Shown: in pieces, positions 14,706-26,558 of the stretch | Numbering within the stretch: the first letter of the stretch is position 1 | How the letters are laid out: each line of letters begins with the position of its first letter | Source: Billgrantia antri | GTDB lineage: Bacteria > Pseudomonadota > Gammaproteobacteria > Pseudomonadales > Halomonadaceae | Assembly (NCBI RefSeq): GCF_019430905.1 | Contig: NZ_JAHYCA010000001.1 | Location: 729,095-793,094, forward strand | Reading direction: 5' to 3' | DNA: 64,000 nt | The notes under the pieces: model-generated | Told to the model about the DNA's origin: nothing | What the model saw: only the letters and a program-made list of their open reading frames with translations | The model's database searches: none | Translations under genes and position numbers: made by a program

Positions 14706-14900
14706 TCAGGCGGCCTCCCGCTTATCTTCCCATTGCTCCAAGTCTGCCAGGCGCCATCTGGTGCAGTTGTCACCCAGCTTCTTCGGCTTCGGGAAGTCTT
14801 CTCGGTCGCGTGCCCAGCGCCAGATGGTGGCGATGCCTACTTCATAGCGGGTGGCGACTTGCTTGGCGGTGAGCCAGGGGCGGATAGCCTCGGGTGTCAT
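14706..14900 (-). CDS. AlpA-family transcriptional regulator/excisionase
   Basis: This 64-residue protein starts at ATG 14900 with GAGAGG upstream. It reads as a classic AlpA fold: LTAKQVATRYEVGIATIWRW (helix-turn-helix), then FPKPKKLG and RWRLADLEQWE. AlpA proteins activate integrase or late promoters and can act as excisionases in P4-like elements. It lies between the operon promoter and the integrase-side gene, on the same strand. Its stop codon is next to the -35 box of the replication operon. Confidence 0.85.
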   Translation of the reverse strand: MTPEAIRPWLTAKQVATRYEVGIATIWRWARDREDFPKPKKLGDNCTRWRLADLEQWEDKREAA

Positions 14901-15006
14901 GCGTTGATACCTCTCGGTATGGGATTGCACGACCAAGACTAGGAGGAGGGACGCGCCCCAAAAAGGGGCGCGTGTACGGAAAAGGGGGTTTCTTGTGCCC
15001 GGGGGG

Positions 15007-15708
15007 TTATTTTCTGGATGGGCGCCCTGGCCTTGTGGCGTAATCAGGTGCCACAGGGCGAATGGCCTTACGGATTTTCTCAAGGGACTTGGGCCACTTC
15101 CTGACAGACTCATCGCGCATGGATTCTCTCTCCCTGGCCTCCTCATTCACCAAGCGCTGAACTTTGGCCGCGACTTCGCCGATAAGAAGCTCCCTGGCGT
15201 GGTCCTGCTCCCATATCTCGCTGGCGCGATCCCTCATCCACTGGCGCCCGCGTTCGCGCTCTGCCTCAACGCTCGATGGCCCTACCTGCCGGCGAATGTC
15301 TGCGATTGCGTGCTTTATAAGTTCTCGGTGCTCGTGACGCCGTGGCATAGTCAACTTGCCGTAGATGTAGGCCAACAGAATAGCCTTGAGCCCAACGCTG
15401 TCAGGTTGGAAATCATCTGCTGACGCCTGATCGAGCACATCTTCAGCCAGCTCAATTGCAAAGTCGGCGCCCAGACTTGTAGCCGTTGGCTTGGCATTGA
15501 GAGGCGTGGCCATTTGCTGCATCTCGGCCAGCATTTGTTCCATCAGTGCCTTGCCATCGAGGCTGGCACCGTCGTCGTCGTACAGCTCGAGGTGGTCAGC
15601 CATCAGCTTCGGTGGGGGGTTCTCCATCGCGCCAGCAATCAACCCTCTACCTCGGCGCTGGGCATGGGCCGGTATGTCGAGCCCGAACCGCTGCTCCTCG
15701 TCAGACAT
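15007..15708 (-). CDS. Hypothetical helical protein between alpA and int
   Basis: This 233-residue protein starts at ATG 15708, preceded by GAGGAG; upstream in-frame codons lack support. It is strongly charged and mostly helical, with a long Arg/Glu-rich segment from about 150 and a basic C-terminus (RPGRPSRK), suggesting nucleic-acid contact. No motif is recognised. It is the only gene between the integrase and alpA. Confidence 0.55.
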   Translation of the reverse strand: MSDEEQRFGLDIPAHAQRRGRGLIAGAMENPPPKLMADHLELYDDDGASLDGKALMEQMLAEMQQMATPLNAKPTATSLGADFAIELAEDVLDQASADDFQPDSVGLKAILLAYIYGKLTMPRRHEHRELIKHAIADIRRQVGPSSVEAERERGRQWMRDRASEIWEQDHARELLIGEVAAKVQRLVNEEARERESMRDESVRKWPKSLEKIRKAIRPVAPDYATRPGRPSRK

Positions 15709-15815
15709 CGCGCTACTCCTCGCGCACTCCAGATGGGGAAGGCTGGCGGGCATGGTGGAGTCGCCATGCATTCGGGTGATCGGCCCTAGCCAGCCAACAG
15801 GGGCGGTGGCGCCAG

Positions 15816-17099
15816 CTACTTGTCGGCCACCTTGTTCTCTCGGATCGCCGTCACCTTGCCGCTGGCGCTGACAGGGGTAGCCAGGAAAGTCGCCCATTGC
15901 TCCATCACGCGGGCACGCTTGGCCATCAGGTCGCCGCGCCGATAGGCGGCCTCGGCTTGGTTGCCAATGGCGTGCGCCAGGATCATCTCGGCAACATCAT
16001 GCGGGGTCGCGGTGCGCTCACTCAGCCAGTCGCGCAGGGTGGACCTGAAGCCGTGAACGGTCGCCCGTTCTTTCTCGCCCATGGCGGCCAGTAGGTCAGT
16101 CATCGACCGGTCGCTCAGCTTACGGCCAGGGCCGCGTGTGAACACCAGCCCTTCCACGGCCTGAGGCAGTGATCGCAGCAGCTCGACAGCGGCAGGTGCC
16201 AGCGGGACACGATGCTCACGCCGGCCCTTCATGCGCTCAGGCGGGATGGTCCAGGTGGCGTTGGCCAAGTCGATCTCCTCCCAGCGGGCGCCCAGCACCT
16301 CGCCGGACCGGCAGCCTGTCAGGATCGTGAACGCCAGCGCTTGGGCGGGAGTGTCGTCACGCTCTCGCAGCCGTGCCCAGAACTCGGGCATGGCGTCGAT
16401 GGGCGTGGCGCGATGGTGGACCTTCTTCTGAATCTTGCCCGGTGCCGGCAGCACGGCATCTAAGTTGCCTTTCCAAGCTGCAGGGTTGGGGCCGGCGCGA
16501 TGGCCGTGGGCAGTCGCCCATGCCAGCACGGATTCGATCCGCTGGCGCACGCGGGTGGCGGTGGTGGGTTTGCTCTGCCAGATAGTCTCGAGCGCCTGCT
16601 TAACGTGGACCAGCTCAATATCGCTCACTGCCATGGTGCCAAGCTCGGGAACTGCATAGGTGGCCAGCGAGGTTTCCCATTGGCGGGCATGCTTGGCATT
16701 GCTGGCCTCGGCCTGCTTGATCTTCACCACGGCTTCAACCGCCTGGGCGAAGGACAGCCGGCGCAGCTCAGCGGCTCGGCGTGCCTGCTTGGCGGCCTTC
16801 TTCTCGGTCAGAGGGTCGATGCCCTCTGCCAGCTTCTCGCGGATCGCCTCGGCCTTCTTGCGGGCGGTAGCCAGGCTGGTATTGGGAAAACTGCCCAGCC
16901 CAATATCGCGGTAGACGAAGAACGGCTTACCGTTGGCAGACTCCCGCTTCTCTCCGGTGGGGTAGCGTAGCACCCACGACCTGCTGCCAGCCTGAGTTAC
17001 GCGCAGGAATAGGCCATCGGCACCACCCACAGCGTGGCGGCCTGGACTGGTGAGGCGTCTCACCTCAAGGGCGGATAGCTCGCGGGCTTTTCTCGGCAT
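15816..17099 (-). CDS. int: P4-type tyrosine integrase (DUF4102 arm domain)
   Basis: This 427-residue integrase begins MPRKARELSALEVRRL, the usual start of P4-type integrases, so ATG 17099 is preferred to an upstream TTG. Residues 1-100 form the DUF4102 arm-binding domain, 115-200 the core-binding domain, then the catalytic domain. Catalytic residues are Arg264 (LTGCRSGE), His349-x-x-Arg352 (HGFRSTLR), His376 (LAHAIG) and Tyr386 (AYRRGD). The gene starts about 100 bp inside the tRNA-Leu 3' end, the standard arrangement for elements using tRNA sites. It looks intact. Candidate arm-type sites lie directly upstream (17107-17128). Confidence 0.93.
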   Translation of the reverse strand: MPRKARELSALEVRRLTSPGRHAVGGADGLFLRVTQAGSRSWVLRYPTGEKRESANGKPFFVYRDIGLGSFPNTSLATARKKAEAIREKLAEGIDPLTEKKAAKQARRAAELRRLSFAQAVEAVVKIKQAEASNAKHARQWETSLATYAVPELGTMAVSDIELVHVKQALETIWQSKPTTATRVRQRIESVLAWATAHGHRAGPNPAAWKGNLDAVLPAPGKIQKKVHHRATPIDAMPEFWARLRERDDTPAQALAFTILTGCRSGEVLGARWEEIDLANATWTIPPERMKGRREHRVPLAPAAVELLRSLPQAVEGLVFTRGPGRKLSDRSMTDLLAAMGEKERATVHGFRSTLRDWLSERTATPHDVAEMILAHAIGNQAEAAYRRGDLMAKRARVMEQWATFLATPVSASGKVTAIRENKVADK

Positions 17100-17106
17100 A
17101 TCGACT

Positions 17107-17128
17107 TGTCCCAATATCTGTCCCAATA
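17107..17128. repeat. Two direct repeats TGTCCCAATA, probable integrase arm sites
   Basis: TGTCCCAATA occurs at 17107-17116 and 17119-17128 with a 12-bp period, just upstream of the integrase start. The core GTCCCAATA recurs at 6574-6582, inside the other end of the element. Distances from the two att repeats are similar (about 60-70 bp). Confidence 0.55.
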
Positions 17129-17197
17129 AGGAACTGTCATTGGAAGATATGCCTTGATAGCAGGTGATGCAAGGAAGTGCAGGTAAGCTGCTGTTTT

Positions 17198-17259
17198 AAG
17201 TGGTACCGGCGGTCGGACTCGAACCGACAAGGGCTTGCACCCGGCGGATTTTGAATCCG
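17198..17259. repeat. Attachment-site direct repeat within tRNA-Leu (copy 2)
   Basis: These 62 bp match 6454-6515 with one mismatch (17249). They run from three bases beyond the tRNA 3' CCA to the anticodon stem. This copy is joined to the intact 5' half, so the element restores a complete tRNA. Confidence 0.93.
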
Positions 17260-17287
17260 CTGCGTCTACCAATTCCGCCACGCCGGC
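17201..17287 (-). tRNA. tRNA-Leu, anticodon CAA
   Basis: The 87-nt gene includes an encoded CCA. Anticodon stem GCGGA/TCCGC encloses loop TTCAAAA, giving anticodon CAA (reads UUG). The T arm GGTTCGAGTCC and a long variable arm, as in class II tRNAs, are present. The acceptor stem is GCCGGCG/CGCCGGT with a terminal G-U. It is the integration target for the element on its 3' side. Confidence 0.95.
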
Positions 17288-17425
17288 AGCGCCGAGCATT
17301 ATACGTGGCCGGTGCGGCAGGTCAATCGCCAGGCCTGACGCAGGCGACGATTTTCGGTATCCTTGCCGGCTGTTTGCGGCTGCCCGGCAGCCGCCCGTAT
17401 CGACCTATTCGCGGACCCGACCTGC

Positions 17426-18466
17426 ATGCAGCGCGCCGACTTCCACTATGAGCTTCCCGAGGAGCTGATCGCCCGCTACCCCTCCGAGCGGCGCAGCGAC
17501 TGTCGCCTGCTGTGCGTGAACGGCGAGAGTGGCGAGCTGGCCCATCGCCGCTTCACCGACTTGGTGGAACTGCTCGAGCCCGGCGACCTGCTGGTATTCA
17601 ACGACACCCGGGTGATCCCGGCGCGACTGCACGGCCACAAGGCCAGCGGCGGCAAGGTGGAGATGCTGCTGGAGCGCCCGCTGGACGCCCACCGCGGCCT
17701 GGCCCATCTTCGCTCCAGCAAGTCGCCCAAGCCCGGCACCGAGCTGATCTTCGAAGGCGACGTTCGCGCCGTGGTCGAGGGCCGCCGCGAGGCGCTGTTC
17801 GAACTGCGCTTCCTCGGCGAGACGCCGCTGATCGAACTGCTGGAGCGTCACGGCCACATGCCGCTGCCGCCCTATATCGACCGCGCCGACGAGCTCGCCG
17901 ACCGCGACCGCTACCAGACCGTCTATGCCCGTCGCGACGGCGCCGTGGCGGCTCCCACCGCCGGTCTGCACTTCGACGAGCCGCTGCTGGAGCGCCTGGC
18001 GGCGATGGGCGTCGAAAGTGCCTTCGTCACCCTGCACGTGGGCGCCGGCACCTTCCAGCCGGTGCGTGCCGACGACATTCGCGAACACCAGATGCACAGC
18101 GAGTGGATCGAAGTGACCGAGGCGGCCTGTGCCAAGGTGCGCGCCGCCCAGGCGGCAGGTCGCCGGGTGATCGCGGTGGGCACCACCAGCGTGCGCTGCC
18201 TGGAGAGCGCCTGTGCCAAGAGCGCCGACGGCAGCATCGCACCCTACAGCGGCGAGACCGACATCTATATCTATCCCGGCTACGAGTGGCACTGCGTGGA
18301 CGGCCTGATCACCAACTTCCACCTGCCCGAGTCGACCCTGCTGATGCTGGTCGCCTCGTTCGCCGGCTACGAGACGATCATGGCGGCCTATCGTGAAGCG
18401 GTAGCCGAACGCTATGCCTTCTTCAGCTATGGCGACGCCATGCTGTTGACCCGCAAGCGCTGCTGA
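17426..18466 (+). CDS. queA: S-adenosylmethionine:tRNA ribosyltransferase-isomerase
   Basis: This 346-residue enzyme transfers and rearranges the ribosyl group of S-adenosylmethionine onto 7-aminomethyl-7-deazaguanine in tRNA, making epoxyqueuosine. The sequence is full length, with QueA landmarks: [11 protein letters not shown] at the start, [14 protein letters not shown] (about 52-65), AAPTAGLHF (about 175-183), [11 protein letters not shown] and [14 protein letters not shown] near the end. ATG 17426 is chosen because the homologous N-terminus begins there. The gene opens the conserved queA-tgt-yajC-secD-secF run. It starts 138 bp right of the tRNA-Leu, the first backbone gene. Confidence 0.97.
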   Translation: MQRADFHYELPEELIARYPSERRSDCRLLCVNGESGELAHRRFTDLVELLEPGDLLVFNDTRVIPARLHGHKASGGKVEMLLERPLDAHRGLAHLRSSKSPKPGTELIFEGDVRAVVEGRREALFELRFLGETPLIELLERHGHMPLPPYIDRADELADRDRYQTVYARRDGAVAAPTAGLHFDEPLLERLAAMGVESAFVTLHVGAGTFQPVRADDIREHQMHSEWIEVTEAACAKVRAAQAAGRRVIAVGTTSVRCLESACAKSADGSIAPYSGETDIYIYPGYEWHCVDGLITNFHLPESTLLMLVASFAGYETIMAAYREAVAERYAFFSYGDAMLLTRKRC

Positions 18467-19669
<1,203 letters not shown>

Positions 19670-19761
19670 CAGCCGGCCGGTGGTAGCAGGCCAAGCGCCA
19701 CCGGCCGTCAACGACTAGCTCATTCGCGACCCAACTTACCTTCTCAGGAGAGACGCTTCTC

Positions 19762-20091
19762 ATGCTGGATTTCTTCATCTCCCCGGCCATGGCCCAGGAC
19801 GCCGGCGCCGCGGGCGGCGGCATCGCCCAGATCGTCATGCTGGTCGGCTTCGTGCTGATCTTCTATTTCCTGCTGTGGCGCCCCCAGTCCAAGCGCGCCA
19901 AGCAGCACCGCGAGCTGGTCGGTGGCCTGTCCAAGGGCGACGAGGTGGTGATCGGCGGCGGCCTGGTGGGTCGCATCACCAAGGTGGGAGACGAGTTCCT
20001 CACCCTGGAAATCGCCGACAATACCGAAGTCAACGTACAGAAGAACGCCGTGGCCAACGTGCTGCCCAAGGGCACCATCAAGTCTATCTGA
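19762..20091 (+). CDS. yajC: Sec translocon accessory protein YajC
   Basis: This 109-residue inner-membrane protein has a single transmembrane helix (about 23-43), followed by the signature YFLLWRPQSKRAKQH and a cytosolic domain (GDEVVIGGGLVGRITKVGD). YajC associates with SecDF-YidC. It lies 92 bp after tgt and 150 bp before secD in the usual order. Confidence 0.97.
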   Translation: MLDFFISPAMAQDAGAAGGGIAQIVMLVGFVLIFYFLLWRPQSKRAKQHRELVGGLSKGDEVVIGGGLVGRITKVGDEFLTLEIADNTEVNVQKNAVANVLPKGTIKSI

Positions 20092-20241
20092 CGTCGATGC
20101 TCCTCGCCCTTGCCGGCGGCTCTTCTCCGGGCCGGGTAACGGCGAGGGTCGCATGGCGGCCAGGCCCCTTTCCCCACGGATAGGGCGCTTGTCCGCACTG
20201 CCGTCCCGTAGCCTTCTTTACGCAACCTAGGCAGGGCTCCC

Positions 20242-22092
<1,851 letters not shown>

Positions 22093-22114
22093 GGCTCACC
22101 AACTTGAGGTGGTT

Positions 22115-23038
22115 ATGAAGACCCTCGTCAACCGACAGTTCGACTTCATGGGCAAGCGCCGGATCGCCTTTGCGCTCTCCGGCCTGATGATCCTGGTGTC
22201 GATCGCCGCGCTGCTATTCCAGCAGCTCAATCTGGGCCTCGATTTCACCGGCGGCACCCTGGTCGAGGTCCGCTACGCCGCGGCGCCCTCGCTGGATGCG
22301 GTACGCCAAACCCTCGAGGCCGCCGAGTTCCGTGACGTCTCGGTGCAGACCTTCGGCGCCTCCAATGAGGTACTGATCCGACTGCAACAGGCCTTCGACG
22401 CCGATGTCGGCGACCGCGTGGTCCAACTGCTGCGTGCGCAAGGCGATAGCGTGGAGCTGGTGCGTGCCGAGTTCGTCGGCGCCCAGGTCGGCGAACAGCT
22501 GCGCGACCAGAGCGGCCTGGGACTTCTGGTGGCCCTAGGCATCGTGATGCTCTACGTCGCCTTCCGCTTCCAGTACAAGTTCGCCATCGGCGCGCTGCTG
22601 GCGTTGATGCACGATGTGATCATCGTGGTCGGCGTCTTCGCGCTGTTCCAGCTCGAGTTCGACCTGACCGTACTGGCGGCCCTGCTGGCGGTAATCGGCT
22701 ACTCGCTCAACGACACCATCGTCGTCTACGATCGCATCCGCGAGTCGATCCGCACCTCGCGCATCGACGACATGCCGGCGATCTTCAACGAGGCGATCAA
22801 CCTCACCCTGTCACGCACGCTGGCAACCTCCGGCACCACCCTGCTGGTGCTGCTGGCACTGCTGATCCTCGGCGGCGACATGATCCGCTACTTCTCGATC
22901 GCCCTGATTCTCGGCATCGTGGTGGGCACCTTCTCCTCCATCTATGTGGCCTCGGCCCTGTTGCTCACCGTGCACTTGGAGCGCAAGGATCTGATTCCAC
23001 CCAAGAAGGAAATGGACGAGGAGGAGCAGCTTCCCTAG
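22115..23038 (+). CDS. secF: Protein translocase subunit SecF
   Basis: This 307-residue partner of SecD has six transmembrane helices. LGLDFTGGTLVEVRY follows the first helix, and GYSLNDTIVVYDRIRE contains the conserved Asp and Arg of helix 4. ATG 22115 follows GAGG by five bases; an in-frame GTG two codons upstream overlaps that site and is rejected. It ends the queA-secF run, followed by a strong hairpin. Confidence 0.96.
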   Translation: MKTLVNRQFDFMGKRRIAFALSGLMILVSIAALLFQQLNLGLDFTGGTLVEVRYAAAPSLDAVRQTLEAAEFRDVSVQTFGASNEVLIRLQQAFDADVGDRVVQLLRAQGDSVELVRAEFVGAQVGEQLRDQSGLGLLVALGIVMLYVAFRFQYKFAIGALLALMHDVIIVVGVFALFQLEFDLTVLAALLAVIGYSLNDTIVVYDRIRESIRTSRIDDMPAIFNEAINLTLSRTLATSGTTLLVLLALLILGGDMIRYFSIALILGIVVGTFSSIYVASALLLTVHLERKDLIPPKKEMDEEEQLP

Positions 23039-23098
23039 GCAGGCCCCATGACTTGTCGCGCCCCGATGCCTTTTCGGCATCAGGAGCACGCAACGCAA

Positions 23099-23129
23099 AC
23101 CGCCCCCGCAGCAGCGCTGCGGGGGCGGT
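23099..23129. terminator. Strong bidirectional hairpin between secF and the suhB-like gene
   Basis: CCGCCCCCGCAGC (23100-23112) pairs perfectly over 13 bp with 23116-23128 around an AGC loop, extended by A-T at the ends. It sits between two convergent stop codons (23038 and 23152). The T tail is short (TGTCGTTT on one side). A smaller hairpin GATGCC/GGCATC lies just before it. Confidence 0.7.
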
Positions 23130-23151
23130 GTCGTTTCAGGGCGACCGAGGC

Positions 23152-23946
23152 CTAGAAGTGCGGCTTGAGCTGCTGCACCAATGCCTTGTACAGGCGCGGC
23201 CCGGCGGCCATCAGTTGCCCCTCGGTCTCCAGGCTGGGCTGACCGTCGGGCGTGCCCATCAGGGCACCGGCCTCCTTGAGCAACAGGCTGCCGACCAGGC
23301 GGTCCTGCTCCTCCAGCCCCAGCACGAAGGCGGCGTCGACACGGCCTGCGGCCAGCTCGGCCATGTCGAGCAGGCCGCTGCCGCTGGCCACCTGGGTCTC
23401 GACCTGGGGGGCCAACTGCTGGATCAGAGTCAGGTAGGCGGGCAGATGGCGGGAGCGCTGCCAGCTCTCGGGCAGGCTCATGGCCACCCGGGTGCCGGGA
23501 ATGGCGCTGGCCTTCGGCACGCGGATTCGTTTGCCGTTGTGCTGCGCACCACGACCGCGACTGGCCAGGTATTCGTTGTCACTGAAGGGGCAGATCACCA
23601 CCGCATGCTCCGGACGTCCCTTCACCAGGCACAGCACCGACAAGGCGAAGCCGCTGCCGGCGACCTCCAGGCTGGAGTAGCCATGAAAAGGCTCGATGCG
23701 CCATTCGACATCGCGTCCTTCGCCTTCCCCGGCGCGGTGGGGCGTGAAGCGACCGGCGACCCCGTGCTGGGGATAGCCGCGGTTGAGCTGACGCACGATC
23801 AGCGTTTCGGCATTGCGGGCAGTGTCCTCGAGCAATCGCTCGAGGTTGTGTTCCTCGTGAGCGTTCTCGATGCGCTCACGGATGCGCAGGAACTGTTCGG
23901 CGGCGCTGCGCGTGGCACGCAGGGCGAATTGGACCATCGGATGCAT
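23152..23946 (-). CDS. suhB: SuhB-like inositol monophosphatase-family protein, catalytic motif degenerate
   Basis: This 264-residue protein aligns with SuhB through its length (GRGAQHNGKRIRV, ASGSGLLDMAELAAGRVDA) and sits divergent from trmJ as suhB does in E. coli. The metal-binding signature IDPLDGT is replaced by IEPFHGYSS at 84-92. The upstream GEE-type motif is lost (AGRFTPHR around 64-71), and the WD motif near the end reads QD. Phosphatase activity is therefore doubtful. SuhB also acts with Nus factors in rRNA antitermination, a role that does not need catalysis, so this may be the retained function. Orthology is supported by position; the functional shift is inferred. Confidence 0.8.
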   Translation of the reverse strand: MHPMVQFALRATRSAAEQFLRIRERIENAHEEHNLERLLEDTARNAETLIVRQLNRGYPQHGVAGRFTPHRAGEGEGRDVEWRIEPFHGYSSLEVAGSGFALSVLCLVKGRPEHAVVICPFSDNEYLASRGRGAQHNGKRIRVPKASAIPGTRVAMSLPESWQRSRHLPAYLTLIQQLAPQVETQVASGSGLLDMAELAAGRVDAAFVLGLEEQDRLVGSLLLKEAGALMGTPDGQPSLETEGQLMAAGPRLYKALVQQLKPHF

Positions 23947-24140
23947 GATCGGGCCTTGGAGCGTCGGTGATGTTAAAGAACGGACAGGTTCGAGCGCGAA
24001 ATCGGATCGAACGCGGCGTGCGCGGTCGCACGCATGGCGCGCATCCTAGCAGAATCGCGCCACCGGCGCCATTGCCGCGCCTCGACATGGTAGACTCCCC
24101 CCGACCATCCCCGGACCACGTCAACGGCAGAGGCAGTTCC

Positions 24141-24959
24141 ATGCTCGACCGCATACGCATCGTGCTGATCGGCACCAGCCATCCCGGCAATATCGGCGCC
24201 ACCGCCCGCGCCATGCATAACATGGGGCTTGCCGACCTGGCCCTGGTCGCGCCGCGTTGCGAACCCCTGACCAGCGAGAGCATCTCGCGTGCCTCCGGAG
24301 CCGATCACATCGTGCATGCCGCTCGGATCGTGGAGACCCTGGAGGAAGCGGTCGCCGACTGCACGCTGGCGGTGGGCGCCAGCGCCCGCTCACGCACCCT
24401 GCCCTGGCCGATGATCACCCCTCGCGCCCTGGGCGAGCGCCTGCCGCAGGAGTTGGCCGGCCCCGCTTCGCGGGTAGCGCTGGTCTTCGGCCGCGAGGAC
24501 AGCGGCCTTTCGAATGCCGAGTTGCAACGCTGCCACGCCCATGTGCATATCCCCACCAACCCCGACTTCAGCTCGCTCAATCTGGCCGCCGCGGTGCAGG
24601 TGTTGGCCTATGAATGCCGCCTGGCATCGCTCGACGCCGACGACAACGCAGTCGGTGAGGACGACGAGCCGCTGGCCAGCCACGAGGAGCTGGAACACTA
24701 CTTCGCCCACCTCGAGCGGACGCTGATCGCCATCGGCTTCCACGACCCCGCCACACCGCGCCAGCTGATGGCACGCCTGCGCCGCTTCACCCTGCGCGCC
24801 CGTCCCGAGCGCATGGAACTCAACATCCTGCGTGGCATCCTGTCGGCCACGGAAAAGGGCGCCGCCACGCACGAGCCGGATACCCGGGGGGCACCAGCCG
24901 ACGAGCCGACATGTCGCCGCGGCAGCGCGGATCGCGACCCTAACCATTCGGCTGAATGA
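24141..24959 (+). CDS. trmJ: tRNA (cytidine/uridine-2'-O-)-methyltransferase TrmJ
   Basis: This 272-residue SPOUT methyltransferase methylates the ribose at position 32 of tRNAs. It begins MLDRIRIVLIGTSHPGNIGA at ATG 24141. Knot motifs follow: ALVFGREDSGL (about 114-124) and IPTNPDFSSLNLAAAVQVL (about 138-156). A helical C-terminal extension is usual for TrmJ; the last 35 residues are polar and probably disordered. It is divergent from the suhB-like gene, with overlapping upstream regions. Confidence 0.93.
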   Translation: MLDRIRIVLIGTSHPGNIGATARAMHNMGLADLALVAPRCEPLTSESISRASGADHIVHAARIVETLEEAVADCTLAVGASARSRTLPWPMITPRALGERLPQELAGPASRVALVFGREDSGLSNAELQRCHAHVHIPTNPDFSSLNLAAAVQVLAYECRLASLDADDNAVGEDDEPLASHEELEHYFAHLERTLIAIGFHDPATPRQLMARLRRFTLRARPERMELNILRGILSATEKGAATHEPDTRGAPADEPTCRRGSADRDPNHSAE

Positions 24960-25060
24960 TGACGCCTTGAACGTTGCCCGTTGCGTCCCCATATGATCAA
25001 ACTGTTACATGAAGGCTCTCCCGCCACCCAGGCCGCCCCTCCTTGACCAAGGACCGCTGC

Positions 25061-25918
25061 ATGTTTCAACGACTGCGCGAGGACATCAATAGCGTATTTG
25101 CCCGCGACCCGGCGGCACGCAACTTTCTGGAAGTGCTCACCAACTATCCAGGCTTGCATGCGCTGCTGCTGCACCGGCTCGCCCACTGGCTGTGGCAGAA
25201 GCAGCTCAAGTGGCTGGCCCGCACCCTGTCGACCTTCTCGCGCTGGCTCACCGGCATCGAGATTCATCCCGGGGCGAAGATCGGACGGCGCTTCTTCATC
25301 GACCACGGCATGGGGGTGGTCATCGGCGAGACCGCCGAGGTGGGCGACGATGTAACGCTCTACCAGGGCGTGACGCTGGGCGGCACCAGCTGGCACAAGG
25401 GCAAGCGCCACCCCACCCTGGAGGATGGCGTCATCGTCGGCGCCGGGGCCAAGATCCTCGGCCCCTTCAGCGTCGGTGCCGGCGCCAAGGTCGGCTCCAA
25501 TGCGGTAGTGACCAAGGAGGTGCCCGCCGGCGCCACGGTGGTCGGCATCCCCGGCAAGATCGTCAAGCGCACCGATCCCGATATCGCCGAGGCGCTCGAG
25601 GTCGATCCCGAGCGCCGTGAGGCGATGCGTCGCAAGTTCGGCTTCGACGCCTACGGCGTGAGTGAGGACATGCCCGACCCGGTGGCGCGCTCGATCCAGG
25701 CCATGCTCGATCACATGCACGCCGTGGACGAGCGTATCGAGCGCATGTGCGGCACCCTGCGCAAGCTCGACGCCAGCTATCGCGAAGGCAAGCTGCCCGA
25801 ACTGCGCGACGAGGACTTTGCCGACATCCTGTCCGATGTCGATGCCTGCTGCGGTCCCACCGGCAGCGAGCATGACCGGGATCAGGGCGGCCCGGAGTCG
25901 CCGCGGGGGAATGGTTGA
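25061..25918 (+). CDS. cysE: Serine O-acetyltransferase
   Basis: This 285-residue enzyme makes O-acetylserine from serine and acetyl-CoA, the entry to cysteine synthesis. A helical N-terminal domain (about 1-65) precedes a left-handed beta-helix of hexapeptide repeats ([21 protein letters not shown], shown here as its start; then [18 protein letters not shown]). ATG 25061 follows AAGGA; an upstream TTG is rejected. The C-terminus is about 90 residues longer than the hexapeptide core and acidic. It lies just upstream of iscR, linking cysteine supply with cysteine desulfurase use. The iscR promoter overlaps its stop codon. Confidence 0.95.
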   Translation: MFQRLREDINSVFARDPAARNFLEVLTNYPGLHALLLHRLAHWLWQKQLKWLARTLSTFSRWLTGIEIHPGAKIGRRFFIDHGMGVVIGETAEVGDDVTLYQGVTLGGTSWHKGKRHPTLEDGVIVGAGAKILGPFSVGAGAKVGSNAVVTKEVPAGATVVGIPGKIVKRTDPDIAEALEVDPERREAMRRKFGFDAYGVSEDMPDPVARSIQAMLDHMHAVDERIERMCGTLRKLDASYREGKLPELRDEDFADILSDVDACCGPTGSEHDRDQGGPESPRGNG

Positions 25919-25944
25919 CCTCCGCACTCAGGCTTTACCATAAT
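25915..25944 (+). promoter_or_regulatory. Candidate iscR promoter
   Basis: TTGACC (25915-25920) and CATAAT (25939-25944) are 18 bp apart. The -35 box overlaps the cysE stop codon. A classic IscR type 1 site is not obvious by eye. Confidence 0.5.
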
Positions 25945-26049
25945 GGCGAATCGATCCACGGCTCGCTGCCAGCGGCGAGCGCTCGCTGACCTCCCGGCCC
26001 CGTTTCGCAGGCCCGAGGAAGGCTTCCCGATGCGCCTGAAGAGCCTGCC

Positions 26050-26520
26050 ATGCGTTTGACTACCAAGGGACGCTACGCCGTCACCGCCATGCTCGACCTG
26101 GCCCTGAACGCTGACAAGGGACCTACCTGCCTGGCCGATATTTCGCGCCGCCAGGAAATTTCCCTGCCCTACCTGGAGCAGCTCTTCGCCCGCCTGCGCC
26201 GCGCCGGACTGGTCAACAGCGTACGCGGCCCGGGCGGCGGCTACCTGCTGGCGTTGCCGGCGGCCGAGATCTCGGTGTCACGGGTGATCGCCGCCGTCGA
26301 CGAATCGGTCGACGCCACTCGCTGCCAGGGACTGTCGGATTGTCAGCAAGGCGACACCTGCTTGACCCATCACCTCTGGTGCGACCTCTCCGAGCAGATC
26401 CGCGGCTTCCTCGACGGCATTACCCTCGGCCAGTTGGTCGAGCACGGCGACGTGCGCCGCATCGCCGCGCGCCAGCGCAGTCGCCACGACGACAATACCA
26501 TCCTGACCTCCTCGCCTTGA
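26050..26520 (+). CDS. iscR: Iron-sulfur cluster regulator IscR
   Basis: This 156-residue Rrf2-family regulator binds a [2Fe-2S] cluster and controls isc and related genes. It has an N-terminal winged helix ([18 protein letters not shown]) and cluster ligands Cys92, Cys98, Cys104 and His107, which sit at the same positions as in E. coli IscR. It is the first gene of the isc cluster and overlaps its neighbour's upstream frame only. Autoregulation is expected from the family. Confidence 0.96.
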   Translation: MRLTTKGRYAVTAMLDLALNADKGPTCLADISRRQEISLPYLEQLFARLRRAGLVNSVRGPGGGYLLALPAAEISVSRVIAAVDESVDATRCQGLSDCQQGDTCLTHHLWCDLSEQIRGFLDGITLGQLVEHGDVRRIAARQRSRHDDNTILTSSP

Positions 26521-26558
26521 TGCCGGCCGAGGAACAGATTGGAGATCTTCGCGAGACC

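Larger units (their letters stand above)
6516..17259. mobile_element. P4-like satellite or integrated element at tRNA-Leu(CAA)
   Basis: The element is bounded by 62-bp direct repeats (6454-6515 and 17198-17259). From the tRNA inwards it carries a P4-type integrase, AlpA, a structured leader RNA resembling the P4 CI immunity region, a compact leftward replication operon (TOPRIM primase, DUF3987 ATPase, small overlapping genes) and cargo genes at the distal end. No capsid, tail or terminase genes are seen, so it is a satellite or a degraded phage that would depend on a helper for packaging. Both recombination ends look complete, so excision is plausible. Confidence 0.85.

Noticed and set aside
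14434..14706. In-frame upstream extension of the gene at 14029-14433 across the leader.
   Set aside because: The DNA has strong RNA structure, a terminator and a promoter, and the best ribosome-binding site is at 14433. Treated as leader, although Ash-like proteins are sometimes predicted from such leaders.
17099..17126. TTG start for the P4-type integrase, nine codons upstream.
   Set aside because: The family N-terminus begins at the ATG at 17099, and the upstream stretch consists of the TGTCCCAATA repeats.
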